A stretch of 64,000 bases of DNA, from contig NZ_JAMXMV010000001.1 of the NCBI RefSeq assembly GCF_024055715.1, positions 1,054,001 through 1,118,000 on the forward strand, read 5' to 3'. Made by a program: the position numbers and the translations under genes. The notes below the pieces were generated by a model. That model ran no database searches. It was not told where the DNA came from and saw only the letters and a program-made list of their open reading frames with translations. The DNA is from Actinoallomurus soli. GTDB taxonomy: Bacteria; Actinomycetota; Actinomycetes; Streptosporangiales; Streptosporangiaceae. This document shows, piece by piece, positions 8,879-17,326 of the stretch (within the stretch, counting starts at the first letter, position 1; every line of letters begins with the position of its first letter).

Positions 8879-9687
8879 TGGACCGGCGTCGGCCCGTCAT
8901 CCGTGCGGACGACCGCGGACGGGTGGGGCGAGCGTACCGGGCGTCCGCGACGCGGCGCGCCCCGACGCGACTGGTGGTCAGCGTCCACGACGTCGCTCCC
9001 GCGACGGCCGAGCAGACGCGGCGCTGGTGCGCCGACGCGGACTCGCTCGGCATCCCCGTGTCGCTGCTGACGATTCCCGGTCCCTGGCGCGGGCCCTCGC
9101 TCGCCGACGAGCCTGGCTACGCCGACGTCCTCCGGGCACGGGCGGAGCGCGGCGACGAACTCGTCCTGCACGGGTGGAGCCATCGGGCCGGCCCGGAGGG
9201 ATCGGTGCTGCGCCGCTCGGTGGGCCGGGCGGTGGCTCGGGGCGCGGCCGAGTTCGCCGCGCTCGACGAGGCGCAGGCCGCGGAACGGCTGCGGGCGGGC
9301 CGCACCGTCCTGCGGGAGCTGGGCCTGGCCACCTCCGGGTTCACGCCACCGGGCTGGCTGGCCTCATCCGCCGCCAACCGGGCCCTGCGCCGGGCGGGGT
9401 TTCGCTACACCACCTCGCACTTCGGCGTGCACGACCTGTGGACCGGGCGGCTGCGGCGGGGTTTCGCCCTCTCCCACCGGCCCGGCGGCGCGGGCGAACG
9501 ACTCGGCGCCGTCCTCATCGAGGAGTGGGTGCGTCGGCGCGCGAGCCGCGGCGGCCTGATCCGAATCGCCCTGCACCCCGACGATCTGGACCGGCCCGGC
9601 CTGCGTGACACGACGATGCGGGCGATCGAAGCGGTGCTCGCGGCGGGAGGACGGGCGATGACCTACTCGGAAGTGGTGATCCGTTGA
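8878..9687 (+). CDS. DUF2334 polysaccharide-deacetylase-fold protein
   Basis: This 269-residue protein has SVHDVAPAT near residue 34 (HD replaces the DD of NodB motif 1), ELVLHGWSHRAG (second metal-site motif) and GFTPPGWLAS, the hallmarks of the DUF2334 branch of carbohydrate esterase family 4-like proteins. It probably hydrolyses an N-acetyl group on a sugar. No signal peptide is seen, so it likely acts on a cytoplasmic glycolipid intermediate. It overlaps both neighbours (TGATG before, TTGA after), so it should be made in step with the two glycosyltransferases. Confidence 0.8.
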   Translation: MDRRRPVIRADDRGRVGRAYRASATRRAPTRLVVSVHDVAPATAEQTRRWCADADSLGIPVSLLTIPGPWRGPSLADEPGYADVLRARAERGDELVLHGWSHRAGPEGSVLRRSVGRAVARGAAEFAALDEAQAAERLRAGRTVLRELGLATSGFTPPGWLASSAANRALRRAGFRYTTSHFGVHDLWTGRLRRGFALSHRPGGAGERLGAVLIEEWVRRRASRGGLIRIALHPDDLDRPGLRDTTMRAIEAVLAAGGRAMTYSEVVIR

Positions 9688-10865
9688 GGATCGTGCAGGT
9701 CGCGAACTTCTACACCCCAACGTCCGGCGGCCAGCGCATCGCACTCGACAAGGTCGGCCGGGGCTACCGGGAGGCCGGGCACGAGCGGATCCTCATCGTC
9801 CCCGGGCGCGTCGAGTCGGTGGAGCAGACGCCGTCCGGGCGACGCGTCACCGTACGCGGCGTCGGCCTGCCCGGCCTCGGTGACTACCGCGTCCTCACCG
9901 CTCGGCGGCGGGTGCTCCGGCTGCTCGACGCGGCCCCACCGGACGTACTGGAGGTCAGCGACAAGATCAGTCTCGTCTGGCTGGCCCGATGGAGCCGTCG
10001 GCGCGGCGTGCCGCTCGTGCTGTTCTCCCATGAGCGCCTGGACGCGATCCTGCGATCGAGGGTGCCCCGCTGGACTCCCCTGCGCGCGGCGGCGGACACC
10101 ATCAACCGGCGGCTCAGCGGTCTGGCCGACGAGGTCATCGTCACCTCCGCCTTCTCCGCCGCCGAGTTCGAGCGGATCGGCGCGCCGAACGTCCGCCGGA
10201 TACCGCTCGGCGTCGACCTCGCCGAATTCCGGCCGGCCGCCGACGTGGACGAGGTCCGGTCCGTCGCCGACGGGTCATCGTCGGCGACGCACGCGAGTCC
10301 GAGAGGTGATCGGCCGGTGCTCCTGGTAACGGTCACGCGCCTGTCGCGAGAGAAGCGCCCGGAGGCCGCGATCGACACCTTGGGCGTGTTGTGCGCGCGT
10401 GGCGTCGACGCCCGCCTGGTGGTCATCGGCGACGGCCCGCAGCGGCGGCCCCTGGAACGCCGCGCCCGCGGTCTGCCGGTCACGCTCCTCGGCCATCTGT
10501 CCGATCGGCCGGCCATCGCCCGGCTGGTCGCCGCCGCCGACGTCGCGCTGTTCCCCTGCCCGGTGGAGTCGTTCGGGCTGGCGACGCTGGAGGCGCTGGC
10601 GTGCGGGACGCCGGTCGTCGTCCCGCCGGAGGGAGCGGCGCGGGAACTGCTCGGCGGGCCCGGCTCCGGGGTGGTCAGCGACGGCACGCCGAGGGGGATG
10701 GCGGAGGCCGTCCTGGACCTGATCGCGCTGCCGGAGGCGCAGCGCCGCGCCGCGGCCCGGGCCGGTGCCGAGCGCTACCCCTGGGGGGCGACGGTCACCG
10801 GGTTGCTGAACGGCTATGAACTGATCAGCCGACGCACCGACGCGGAAGTCTCAGCATCCGGGTGA
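9684..10865 (+). CDS. GT4 family glycosyltransferase
   Basis: This 393-residue GT-B glycosyltransferase opens with RIVQVANFYTPTSGGQRIAL and has VTRLSREKRPEAAIDTL at the start of the second Rossmann domain and the nucleotide-sugar motif ESFGLATLEALACGTPVVVP. The TTG start lies inside the stop of the deacetylase gene (TTGA); no better start is close by. It completes the GT-deacetylase-GT operon. Its last 15 bases overlap the end of the opposing transporter gene. The deacetylase between two GTs resembles glycolipid pathways in which N-acetylglucosamine is de-acetylated before further glycosylation; that analogy is inference. Confidence 0.78.
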   Translation: MRIVQVANFYTPTSGGQRIALDKVGRGYREAGHERILIVPGRVESVEQTPSGRRVTVRGVGLPGLGDYRVLTARRRVLRLLDAAPPDVLEVSDKISLVWLARWSRRRGVPLVLFSHERLDAILRSRVPRWTPLRAAADTINRRLSGLADEVIVTSAFSAAEFERIGAPNVRRIPLGVDLAEFRPAADVDEVRSVADGSSSATHASPRGDRPVLLVTVTRLSREKRPEAAIDTLGVLCARGVDARLVVIGDGPQRRPLERRARGLPVTLLGHLSDRPAIARLVAAADVALFPCPVESFGLATLEALACGTPVVVPPEGAARELLGGPGSGVVSDGTPRGMAEAVLDLIALPEAQRRAAARAGAERYPWGATVTGLLNGYELISRRTDAEVSASG

Positions 10866-11702
10866 CGGATCCCGGCGTTCATCGTGCAGGGTGGGAGAGG
10901 CGGCCAGCGCCGCGGCTCCTGCCGCGACCAGCACGATCGCGGGCAGACTGCCGCAGAGCACGCCCCTGCCGCTCGCCGGCGCGCCGAAGACCGTCATGCC
11001 CACCACCCAGCCGGCGATCGGGTCGGTGATGGTCATCGACGTCATGGCGGTAGGCAGCGAACCACTCGCGAACGCCTTCTGCACCAGCACCGTGGCCGCG
11101 GCGGTGGAGACGGCCAGCGCGGCCGGCGGCCAGTCGAGGGCGGTGGCGACCACCCCCCGCCGGGCGAGGTCGTCACCGGCGAACACGAGGAAGACGGCCG
11201 TCATGCAGAAGCAGATCCCGGCCGCGACGGCGAGCGCGGCGGTGCGGGACTGCGCGTGCGATCGGAGCAGCCGGGCGATCAGGAGGAGCAGCCCGATGAG
11301 CCCCGCCGCCACCACCACCGTCGGCGCCACCGCGGATCGCCGCCCGGCCGACGGCGCCACCGCGCCGCGGACGGTGACCAAGAGGGCCAGGCCGGCGCAG
11401 ACCGCGGCGGCTCCCGACCAGTCCCGGACGAGCGGTCGCCGTCCCCCGGTCACGGCGTTGAGCGGGAGCGCGAACAGCAACTGCGTGACGAGGAGCGCCT
11501 GGACGACGACGATGGAGCCGAGGTGCAGGGCCATCGCCTGGGCGCCGAAGCCGGCGAGACCCACGACGCAGCCCAGCAACCACGACGGTTCGCGCACGAG
11601 CCGGACGAAGAGCATCGTCCGGCGCGCCGTGCGCTGCTGCAGGGTGGCCGACACCGCGAAGAGCATCGCTCCGAGCAGCGCCAGCGGAACGCTGAACTCC
11701 AT
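10851..11702 (-). CDS. DMT superfamily (EamA-like) multidrug/metabolite transporter
   Basis: This 283-residue membrane protein has about nine or ten hydrophobic helices arranged as two inverted halves, as in DMT/EamA permeases. It starts MEFSVPLALLGAMLFAVSAT with no cleavable signal, and has short polar loops such as GGRRPLVRDW between helices. The substrate is unknown. It is convergent with, and overlaps by 15 bases, the GT4 gene. It appears to be transcribed alone or after the genes to its right. Confidence 0.75.
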   Translation of the reverse strand: MEFSVPLALLGAMLFAVSATLQQRTARRTMLFVRLVREPSWLLGCVVGLAGFGAQAMALHLGSIVVVQALLVTQLLFALPLNAVTGGRRPLVRDWSGAAAVCAGLALLVTVRGAVAPSAGRRSAVAPTVVVAAGLIGLLLLIARLLRSHAQSRTAALAVAAGICFCMTAVFLVFAGDDLARRGVVATALDWPPAALAVSTAAATVLVQKAFASGSLPTAMTSMTITDPIAGWVVGMTVFGAPASGRGVLCGSLPAIVLVAAGAAALAASPTLHDERRDPSPGC

Positions 11703-11854
11703 CAGGCGGGCCCGGGCCCGCCGCGCGGTCCGCCCCGCGCGTCACCCGTCGTCGAGTCGCTCACACAGGGAGCATCTCCGCGTACCGCCCCCGTCCGGAG
11801 ACGGTGAGATGAGCCGACGGCGAATCTTCGCCGACGAGTGACGCCCTTGGGCCG

Positions 11855-13024
11855 TCAGGGGTGCAGGACGACCTTGTTGCACTCCTCCTCCTTGTCGCGG
11901 AAGATCCGGTAGCCGTGCGGAGTGTCGTCCAGGCTCATGTGGTGGCTGATGACGAAGCTCGGGTCGATGTCCCCACGTTGGATCCGGTCGAGCAGGGGCC
12001 GCAGGTACTTCTGCACGTGGCACTGCGCGCCCCGCAGGGTCAGGGACCGGTTCATGAACGAGCCCATCGGGAACTTGTCGACGAACCCGCCGTAGACGCC
12101 GATCACCGACACGGTCCCGCCGTTGCGGCAGGACCTGATCGCCTCGCGGAGGACGAACGGCCGGTCCGTCTCCAGACGCGTGGCCTGCTTCGCCCGGTCG
12201 TAGGCGTACATCGGCGTGGCGTGGTGTGCCTCGAGGCCGACGGCGTCGATGCAGGAGTCCGGGCCGCGACCGCCGGTCATGTCGCGCAGCGCGTCCGGGA
12301 TGTCGATTCCCTCCTCGTAGTCGAGGGGGTCGGCGCCCATCCGCTCGACGCGGCGCAGCCGGTACGGGAATCGGTCGATCGCGATGACCCGTTCGGCGCC
12401 CATCAGGAACGCGCTGGCGATCGCGAACTGGCCGACCGGACCGGCGCCCCACACGGCGACGACGTCGCCGTCGTGGATGTCCGCCATCTCCGCCCCGATC
12501 CAGCCGGTCGGGAAGATGTCGGAAAGGAAGAGCACCTTCTCGTCCGGCAGGTCGTCCTCGATCTTGATCGGGTTGACGTCGGCGAACGGCACCCGGGCGT
12601 ACTCGGCCTGGCCGCCGGGGAAGCCGCCGAGCATGTGGCTGTAGCCGTAGATGCCGGCCGGCGCGTGCCCCAGGAGCTTCTCGGCCATCCCGGCGTTGGG
12701 ATTGGAGTTCTCGCAGACGGAGAACAGCTCGTTCTCACAGGCCCAGCAGTGCCCGCAGGCGATCGGGAAGGGGACGACCACCCGGTCGCCGGGCCGCAGG
12801 TTGCGGACCTCCGGACCGACCTCCACGACCTCGCCCATGAACTCGTGGCCGAGGACGTCGCCCTTCTTCATCGTCGGGATGAAGCCGTCGTAGAGGTGCA
12901 GGTCGGACCCGCAGATCGCCGCCGAGCTGATCCGGACGATCGCGTCGTGACTGTTGAGTATCTGCGGATCCGGAACGTCCTGGACCTCGACCTTCCCGCG
13001 GCCCATCCAGCAGTTGGCTCTCAT
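11855..13024 (-). CDS. Zinc-dependent alcohol dehydrogenase, formaldehyde-dehydrogenase-like
   Basis: This 389-residue medium-chain dehydrogenase has catalytic zinc ligands in [11 protein letters not shown] and [13 protein letters not shown], the structural zinc motif [15 protein letters not shown] and the NAD site [13 protein letters not shown]. The long insert and the [15 protein letters not shown] stretch place it in the glutathione-independent formaldehyde dehydrogenase-like group. The ATG follows CGAGAGGAGGGTTCC, and its first bases overlap the stop of the upstream SRPBCC gene (ATGA). These genes form a two-gene leftward operon. The physiological substrate is open. Confidence 0.85.
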   Translation of the reverse strand: MRANCWMGRGKVEVQDVPDPQILNSHDAIVRISSAAICGSDLHLYDGFIPTMKKGDVLGHEFMGEVVEVGPEVRNLRPGDRVVVPFPIACGHCWACENELFSVCENSNPNAGMAEKLLGHAPAGIYGYSHMLGGFPGGQAEYARVPFADVNPIKIEDDLPDEKVLFLSDIFPTGWIGAEMADIHDGDVVAVWGAGPVGQFAIASAFLMGAERVIAIDRFPYRLRRVERMGADPLDYEEGIDIPDALRDMTGGRGPDSCIDAVGLEAHHATPMYAYDRAKQATRLETDRPFVLREAIRSCRNGGTVSVIGVYGGFVDKFPMGSFMNRSLTLRGAQCHVQKYLRPLLDRIQRGDIDPSFVISHHMSLDDTPHGYRIFRDKEEECNKVVLHP

Positions 13025-13962
13025 CGGAACCCTCCTCTCGCCAGCGGCTGGGCCGGACGCTGTCGCAGCTGCCGCGTCGTGCGCGTGCCCTCCGGTGTGC
13101 CCTCTGAGCGGACGACCTCGCCGGTCTCCATGACCTGCTTGAACCTGCGCAGGTCGTCGCGGACCATCTGGTCGGGGTGCTCGCCCAGGAGACGGGTGAA
13201 CGCCGTTGCGGCTCCGCCGCCGCGCGGCGCGTAGTGCAGGGTCACCCGTACCTCCGTGCCCCGGTCGCCGGGCGCGTCGGTGAAGCGGACCGCGCCGCTG
13301 TTGCCGGCGATCATTCCCTCGGTCGCGTGCCAGGCGATCAGCTCGTCCGGGCGGTCGTCGATGATCTCCGCCTCCCATTCGAGGGTCCTGCCCAGCGGCC
13401 CCGTGGCCCTCCAGTGCGAACGCCCGTCACCGAGGTCGCGGACCGTGTCGAGGTGGATCATGAATTGAGGGAGGTTCTCGAGGTCGCGCCAGAAGCGATA
13501 GACCTCGTCGCGTGGGCGGTTGACGGTGATGGCGGCGTGCACGGTGCCGGCGCGGGCGCCTTCCGGCTTCCGGCGCCGGGTCCCGCGCAGCGCGGCGTAC
13601 ACGTCGACCACGGTGATCCCGACGACCCCCGCGGTCACCGCCAGGATCCGGGCGCGCCGGTGGCCCCTCCGGTTCGAGGCCGCCAGGCCGAGGGCGCTCA
13701 GGTCCATCGCGTCGCCCGCGACCCGGGTCCACACGAGCGGTCCGGGCGTGCGGCTGCCCAGGAGCAGCACCGCGTGCACCCACTCGCGCAGGCCCACCAG
13801 CCGCACCATCGTGCGAGCCGACCTGGAGTCGTCCACGCCGCACAGCCGGCTGATGACGTCGGATGCGGTCAGCGGTGCGATTCCCAGGCCGAGGCTCGCG
13901 ACTCCCAGTGCGCGGGCGAGGCGGTCGGCTCTACGTCGATCTTCATCAGTCATGTTGTTCAC
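13021..13962 (-). CDS. SRPBCC/START-domain protein with N-terminal membrane segments
   Basis: In this 313-residue protein, residues ~10-130 are hydrophobic with several likely membrane helices ([36 protein letters not shown]). Residues ~145-290 form a SRPBCC (cyclase/COQ10-like) domain: [22 protein letters not shown], then [15 protein letters not shown] and [15 protein letters not shown]. Such domains bind hydrophobic ligands. It is translationally coupled to the formaldehyde-dehydrogenase-like gene, a pairing recalled in other actinobacteria. Ligand unknown. Confidence 0.75.
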   Translation of the reverse strand: MNNMTDEDRRRADRLARALGVASLGLGIAPLTASDVISRLCGVDDSRSARTMVRLVGLREWVHAVLLLGSRTPGPLVWTRVAGDAMDLSALGLAASNRRGHRRARILAVTAGVVGITVVDVYAALRGTRRRKPEGARAGTVHAAITVNRPRDEVYRFWRDLENLPQFMIHLDTVRDLGDGRSHWRATGPLGRTLEWEAEIIDDRPDELIAWHATEGMIAGNSGAVRFTDAPGDRGTEVRVTLHYAPRGGGAATAFTRLLGEHPDQMVRDDLRRFKQVMETGEVVRSEGTPEGTRTTRQLRQRPAQPLARGGFR

Positions 13963-14090
13963 CTGCCGATTCCGGCGTGATCGCGGCAGTTCGCCGCGGC
14001 CGGCCGCGGCTCGGGTTCGTCGGCCTACGGCCGGAGACGCTCCAGGTAAGGAAATGGAGCCTACGAATCCCGGCCCTACCCGCCGATCCG

Positions 14091-14108
14091 CCCGTTCAAC
14101 GGGTGTTT
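14091..14108 (+). terminator. Small hairpin with T-run in the 13.96-14.13 kb gap
   Basis: CCCGT-TCA-ACGGG followed by TGTTTT looks like a weak intrinsic terminator reading rightward. No rightward gene ends here, so it may be chance. The 171-base gap otherwise shows no gene and serves as promoter space for the leftward SRPBCC gene's neighbour region. Confidence 0.25.
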
Positions 14109-14133
14109 TGATTAAAGATCGGCCAATCCGGGG

Positions 14134-14898
14134 TCAGCGGCGCTCCGCCACCAGGAGCATGAAGATCGCGGTTGGGAAGCCCGTGCGCCACCATGGATCG
14201 TTCCGGAGCTGTTCGTCCGTCGGGTGCGGCTCCCGCAGATCCGCGATGACGAACCCGGCCTCCCGGAGGGTCCTGGCGTAGAACTCCAGCGGACGGAGCC
14301 ACGAAGTGATCTTCGAGGGCGAGCGGAGCCCGTCGACCATGAAGTGCTGGTCGATGCCCCGCCCGGCGAAGTACTCCGCCGCCGGGACGCTCGTGCTCGC
14401 TCCGCGCTCGGCGTTGCCGGTGTAGAAGCAGGGGTGCAGCGTGAGGATGATCAGCCGCCCCCCGCTCCGGAGCACCCGGCCGAACTCATCGATCGCGCGC
14501 GACGGGTCGTGCAGGTGGCTGAACAGGTGGTTGCAGACCACCAGGTCGAAGGAGGCATCCTCCAGCGGCAGCGCGTCGACGCTCGCCCGGGTGAACGAGG
14601 CCGAGCCGGGGCCCTCACAGGCCAGACTCTCGGCGGCGTCGATCAGGCCGTGGCAGGCGTCGACGCCGACGACCCGGGCGCCGCGGGCCGCCAGGGTGCG
14701 GGTGAGGTACCCCTCGCCGCAGCCGGCGTCCAGGACCCGCAGGCCCGCGCAGTCGCCGATCGCGTCCAGGACGGCCCGGTCGGTCAGCTCGGTGCGGTAC
14801 CGGTCACGGCTCTCCCGGATCACCTGCACCCAGTAGTCGGTGTTCGCCTCCCACCGCTCCCGGGTGAGTTCTGCGACGTCCTGGTAGGTCCGGCCCAT
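14134..14898 (-). CDS. Class I SAM-dependent methyltransferase
   Basis: This protein of about 254 residues is a Rossmann methyltransferase: motif I LRVLDAGCGEGYLTRTLAARG, acidic Asp in VVGVDACHGLI, and FDLVVCNHLFSHLHD with RVLRSGGRLIIL. It resembles small-molecule methyltransferases of the Methyltransf_11/UbiE kind. The ATG at 14898 is preceded by AGAGGGGGGACAG; an earlier in-frame ATG at 14916 would sit 2 bases after the upstream stop. It follows the regulator gene closely and is probably co-transcribed with it. Substrate unknown. Confidence 0.8.
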   Translation of the reverse strand: MGRTYQDVAELTRERWEANTDYWVQVIRESRDRYRTELTDRAVLDAIGDCAGLRVLDAGCGEGYLTRTLAARGARVVGVDACHGLIDAAESLACEGPGSASFTRASVDALPLEDASFDLVVCNHLFSHLHDPSRAIDEFGRVLRSGGRLIILTLHPCFYTGNAERGASTSVPAAEYFAGRGIDQHFMVDGLRSPSKITSWLRPLEFYARTLREAGFVIADLREPHPTDEQLRNDPWWRTGFPTAIFMLLVAERR

Positions 14899-14918
14899 CT
14901 GTCCCCCCTCTGGCATGG

Positions 14919-15965
14919 TCAGGCCACGCCCTTCAGCTGCCGCACCAGCGTGTTGCAGGCGGCCCGTATTCGCTTGTCCCGGCACTCGGCGGCGCGCTGC
15001 TCGAGTGTCGCGATCAGATCGGTGATCCGCCGCCCGAACGTCGGGTCGCGGCGCAGCGCGAGCGGAAGGTACGTCGACACCAGGTAGTACACGTAGGCGT
15101 CGTTGTAGGTCTTGATCTCCCGCAGCACCTCGGCCGCCGTGTTCCGCAGCAGCAGCGAGTTGGGCAGCGTGAAGTCCGAGCTGATCCGGCCGTCCCGCAT
15201 GTAGGTGGGGAAGGACCACTCTTCGAGCGCGGCGTACACCGGTGTGCGGTCCAGCTCCCGCCGGTACCTCTCGGCGAGCTCCAGGTCGTTGGAGCTGATC
15301 AGCGCGCCCATGACCACCCCGCGCATCATCAGGGCGCTCTGGCGGCCGGGCCGCTGCATCGCCAGGTCGGCGTCCGGCGCACCGGCCGCCTTGCTGACCT
15401 GGTGGGTGAGGATGTTGAGCGTGAGCAGGGAATGGAAGGAGTACGTCTTCCGGCTCAGACGGGGGGCCAGATCGATCGACGCCTCGACGAGCCTGCCCGG
15501 ATCGCCCAGCAGGCCGTGTCCCGGCTCGGCGGAGAACAGCGCCTCCAGCGCGCGATCCTGCTCCCGGCCCCAAAACCGGGCGAGGTAGGAGGAGACGCGC
15601 TGGCTCGGGCCGTCGCGGACGATGTACAGCGCGGCCTCGAGGGCGTTCAGCAGGAGCTGGCGGGCCACGGTCGAGGTCTCCAGCGCGTCCAGGTTGACGG
15701 ACATCCCTTCGGCCTGGAGGTCCGCGATCAGTGTGGTGCGCCGCTTCAACAGCGAGTGCGCCATCGCGTACTCGGCGATGCCGGGCACCGACGACATCAG
15801 GCTCTGCAGCGACCGGCCGCTGACGCGATCCAGCCAGTCGCTGTTGTCCCACAAACGGAAGACGGTGCTCTCGTCAAGACCGGAGAAAATCGCCACATCG
15901 GACATCGTCAGCCCGATGTCCTGCGCGATTTCGGAAAGGGGCTTCGGGTCGCTTTCGGATGGCAT
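14919..15965 (-). CDS. Putative DNA-binding protein with large helical C-terminal domain
   Basis: This protein of about 348 residues has near its N-terminus LSEIAQDIGLTMSDVAIFSG then LDESTVFRLWDNSDWLDRV, an HTH-like segment of lambda-repressor style. The remaining ~280 residues are predicted helical and unfamiliar, with no metal or catalytic motif visible. It lies immediately upstream of, and nearly overlapping with, the methyltransferase. Possible role: pathway regulator or sensor; no family recognised. Start is uncertain: ATG codons at 15998 and 16022 are also in frame and no strong ribosome site decides. Confidence 0.6.
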   Translation of the reverse strand: MPSESDPKPLSEIAQDIGLTMSDVAIFSGLDESTVFRLWDNSDWLDRVSGRSLQSLMSSVPGIAEYAMAHSLLKRRTTLIADLQAEGMSVNLDALETSTVARQLLLNALEAALYIVRDGPSQRVSSYLARFWGREQDRALEALFSAEPGHGLLGDPGRLVEASIDLAPRLSRKTYSFHSLLTLNILTHQVSKAAGAPDADLAMQRPGRQSALMMRGVVMGALISSNDLELAERYRRELDRTPVYAALEEWSFPTYMRDGRISSDFTLPNSLLLRNTAAEVLREIKTYNDAYVYYLVSTYLPLALRRDPTFGRRITDLIATLEQRAAECRDKRIRAACNTLVRQLKGVA

Positions 15966-16050
15966 CACGCGCTCGGGAAGTAGCACTGGCGGGCGCATCG
16001 ATCTTATCCGGCGACCGGGCAAAGCACGACGAATCGGCTTGATTTACATT

Positions 16051-16905
16051 TCAACGTTTGCGTCCCACACAGCCGATGAGGGGTACCGCGTCGGCCGCGT
16101 CCGGCTCTCCGCCCGAGCGCGAGAGCGGCAGACCCGCCGGGTAGGGCGCGACCGGTTCGAGGCCGTGGGCGATCCGCGCTATCTCGAACCGGCTGCGCGG
16201 GAGGAACGACAGACCTGCCTCCTCGTACAGCTCGGCCACCGCCTCCAGGTCCGGCGTGCGCTCGGCGTGGGACACCACCACGTGGCTGCCGGTGGGCAGG
16301 TAGCGCACGAGCTCGTCCACGATCCGGCGCGGGTTCTCCGGGATGAAGGGCAGGACGTTCAGCAGGAACACCGCCACCGGCTCGGTCAGGTCGAGGAGCC
16401 GCAGCAGCTCCGGGTCGCCGAGCACCGTCGATGGCTCGCGCAGGTCCGCCTCGTACACCCCGACGCTGCCGCCCACGGCCATCAGCGCACGAGCGTGGGT
16501 CAGCACCATCGGGTCGTTGTCGACATACGCCACCCGGCACTCCGGGTCGATCCGCCGCACGGTCTCGTCGAGATTGATCTCCGAGGGGAGACCGCAGCCG
16601 ATGTCGAGGAACTGCCGGATGCCCCTCTCCTCGGCGAGGAAACGGGCCGTGCGGTGCAGGAAGCCCCTGTTCACCTGCACCAGCCTGGCGATGACGGGCG
16701 CCTCGTGCAGCGCGCGTTCGGCCAGATCACGATCGACGGAGAAGTTGTCCTTGCCCCCGAGGTAGTAGTTGTCCATCCGGGCGACGTTGGGCGTCGCGGC
16801 GTCGATTCCGGGCGGGGAGGCGTCCTCGTACGTCTCCTCCGTCCCGTACGGCCAGGCTCGGTCGAACTCCGGCCGCGGCATCCTGAGAACCGACCCCATG
16901 GTCAT
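16051..16905 (-). CDS. S-adenosyl methyltransferase family protein (PF04672/DUF574)
   Basis: This 284-residue protein contains the hallmarks of the actinobacterial DUF574 family: PNVARMDNYYLGGKDNFSVD near residue 38, VNRGFLHRTARFLAEE, RQFLDIGCGLPSE (SAM motif), VAYVDNDPMVLTHARALM and VVVSHAERTPD. Members are numerous in streptomycetes and relatives and mostly without assigned substrate. ATG at 16905 is preceded by GGAAGGTGCG. It is a single leftward gene, divergent from the LAL regulator. Confidence 0.9.
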   Translation of the reverse strand: MTMGSVLRMPRPEFDRAWPYGTEETYEDASPPGIDAATPNVARMDNYYLGGKDNFSVDRDLAERALHEAPVIARLVQVNRGFLHRTARFLAEERGIRQFLDIGCGLPSEINLDETVRRIDPECRVAYVDNDPMVLTHARALMAVGGSVGVYEADLREPSTVLGDPELLRLLDLTEPVAVFLLNVLPFIPENPRRIVDELVRYLPTGSHVVVSHAERTPDLEAVAELYEEAGLSFLPRSRFEIARIAHGLEPVAPYPAGLPLSRSGGEPDAADAVPLIGCVGRKR

Positions 16906-17326
16906 CGCACCTTCCGTCCGGAGTGGGCGGCCGGGCCGAGGACCGCGACGCACGGAGCCGCGGTCCGTGTCAGGCGGCGTACCACGGCGGCGCCGCCGAC
17001 CCGGCCGGCCGGTCTTTCGGGATCAGGATGTGCTCCCATGACAGACAGCCTTACGCGTCCGGGGAATCCCGTCACGGGTCCTTGCATGCGCGCAAAACCC
17101 CCATGGCACGCTGCGGTTCCGCGGGTGCCCGGCCGTCCCGGGGTTCCGGAGGCCTCTTCGGGGAGAGGTAACGGTCTATCTGACCCACCGAAAAGATCGT
17201 TACCGAAAATGCGCGTATGCCGCCGTCCTATCCTCGGGAGAGGGGGAGCACGGGAGCCATGACCGAGCGAAGCGAGGGAATCAACGAGCACAGCACCTTG
17301 GTCATGAGGCCGACGAAGGAGGCTCC
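16906..17326. other. 421-bp divergent intergenic region with a spaced inverted repeat
   Basis: The region separates the DUF574 methyltransferase from the LAL regulator and holds no convincing gene; short frames in it lack ribosome sites and coding character. GGTAACG (17167-17173) and CGTTACC (17198-17204) form a perfect 7-bp inverted repeat with a 24-base spacer about 125 bases upstream of the LAL start. The AT-richer stretch around 17185-17215 (CCGAAAAGATCG, CCGAAAATGCGC) may hold the promoter. Confidence 0.5.
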
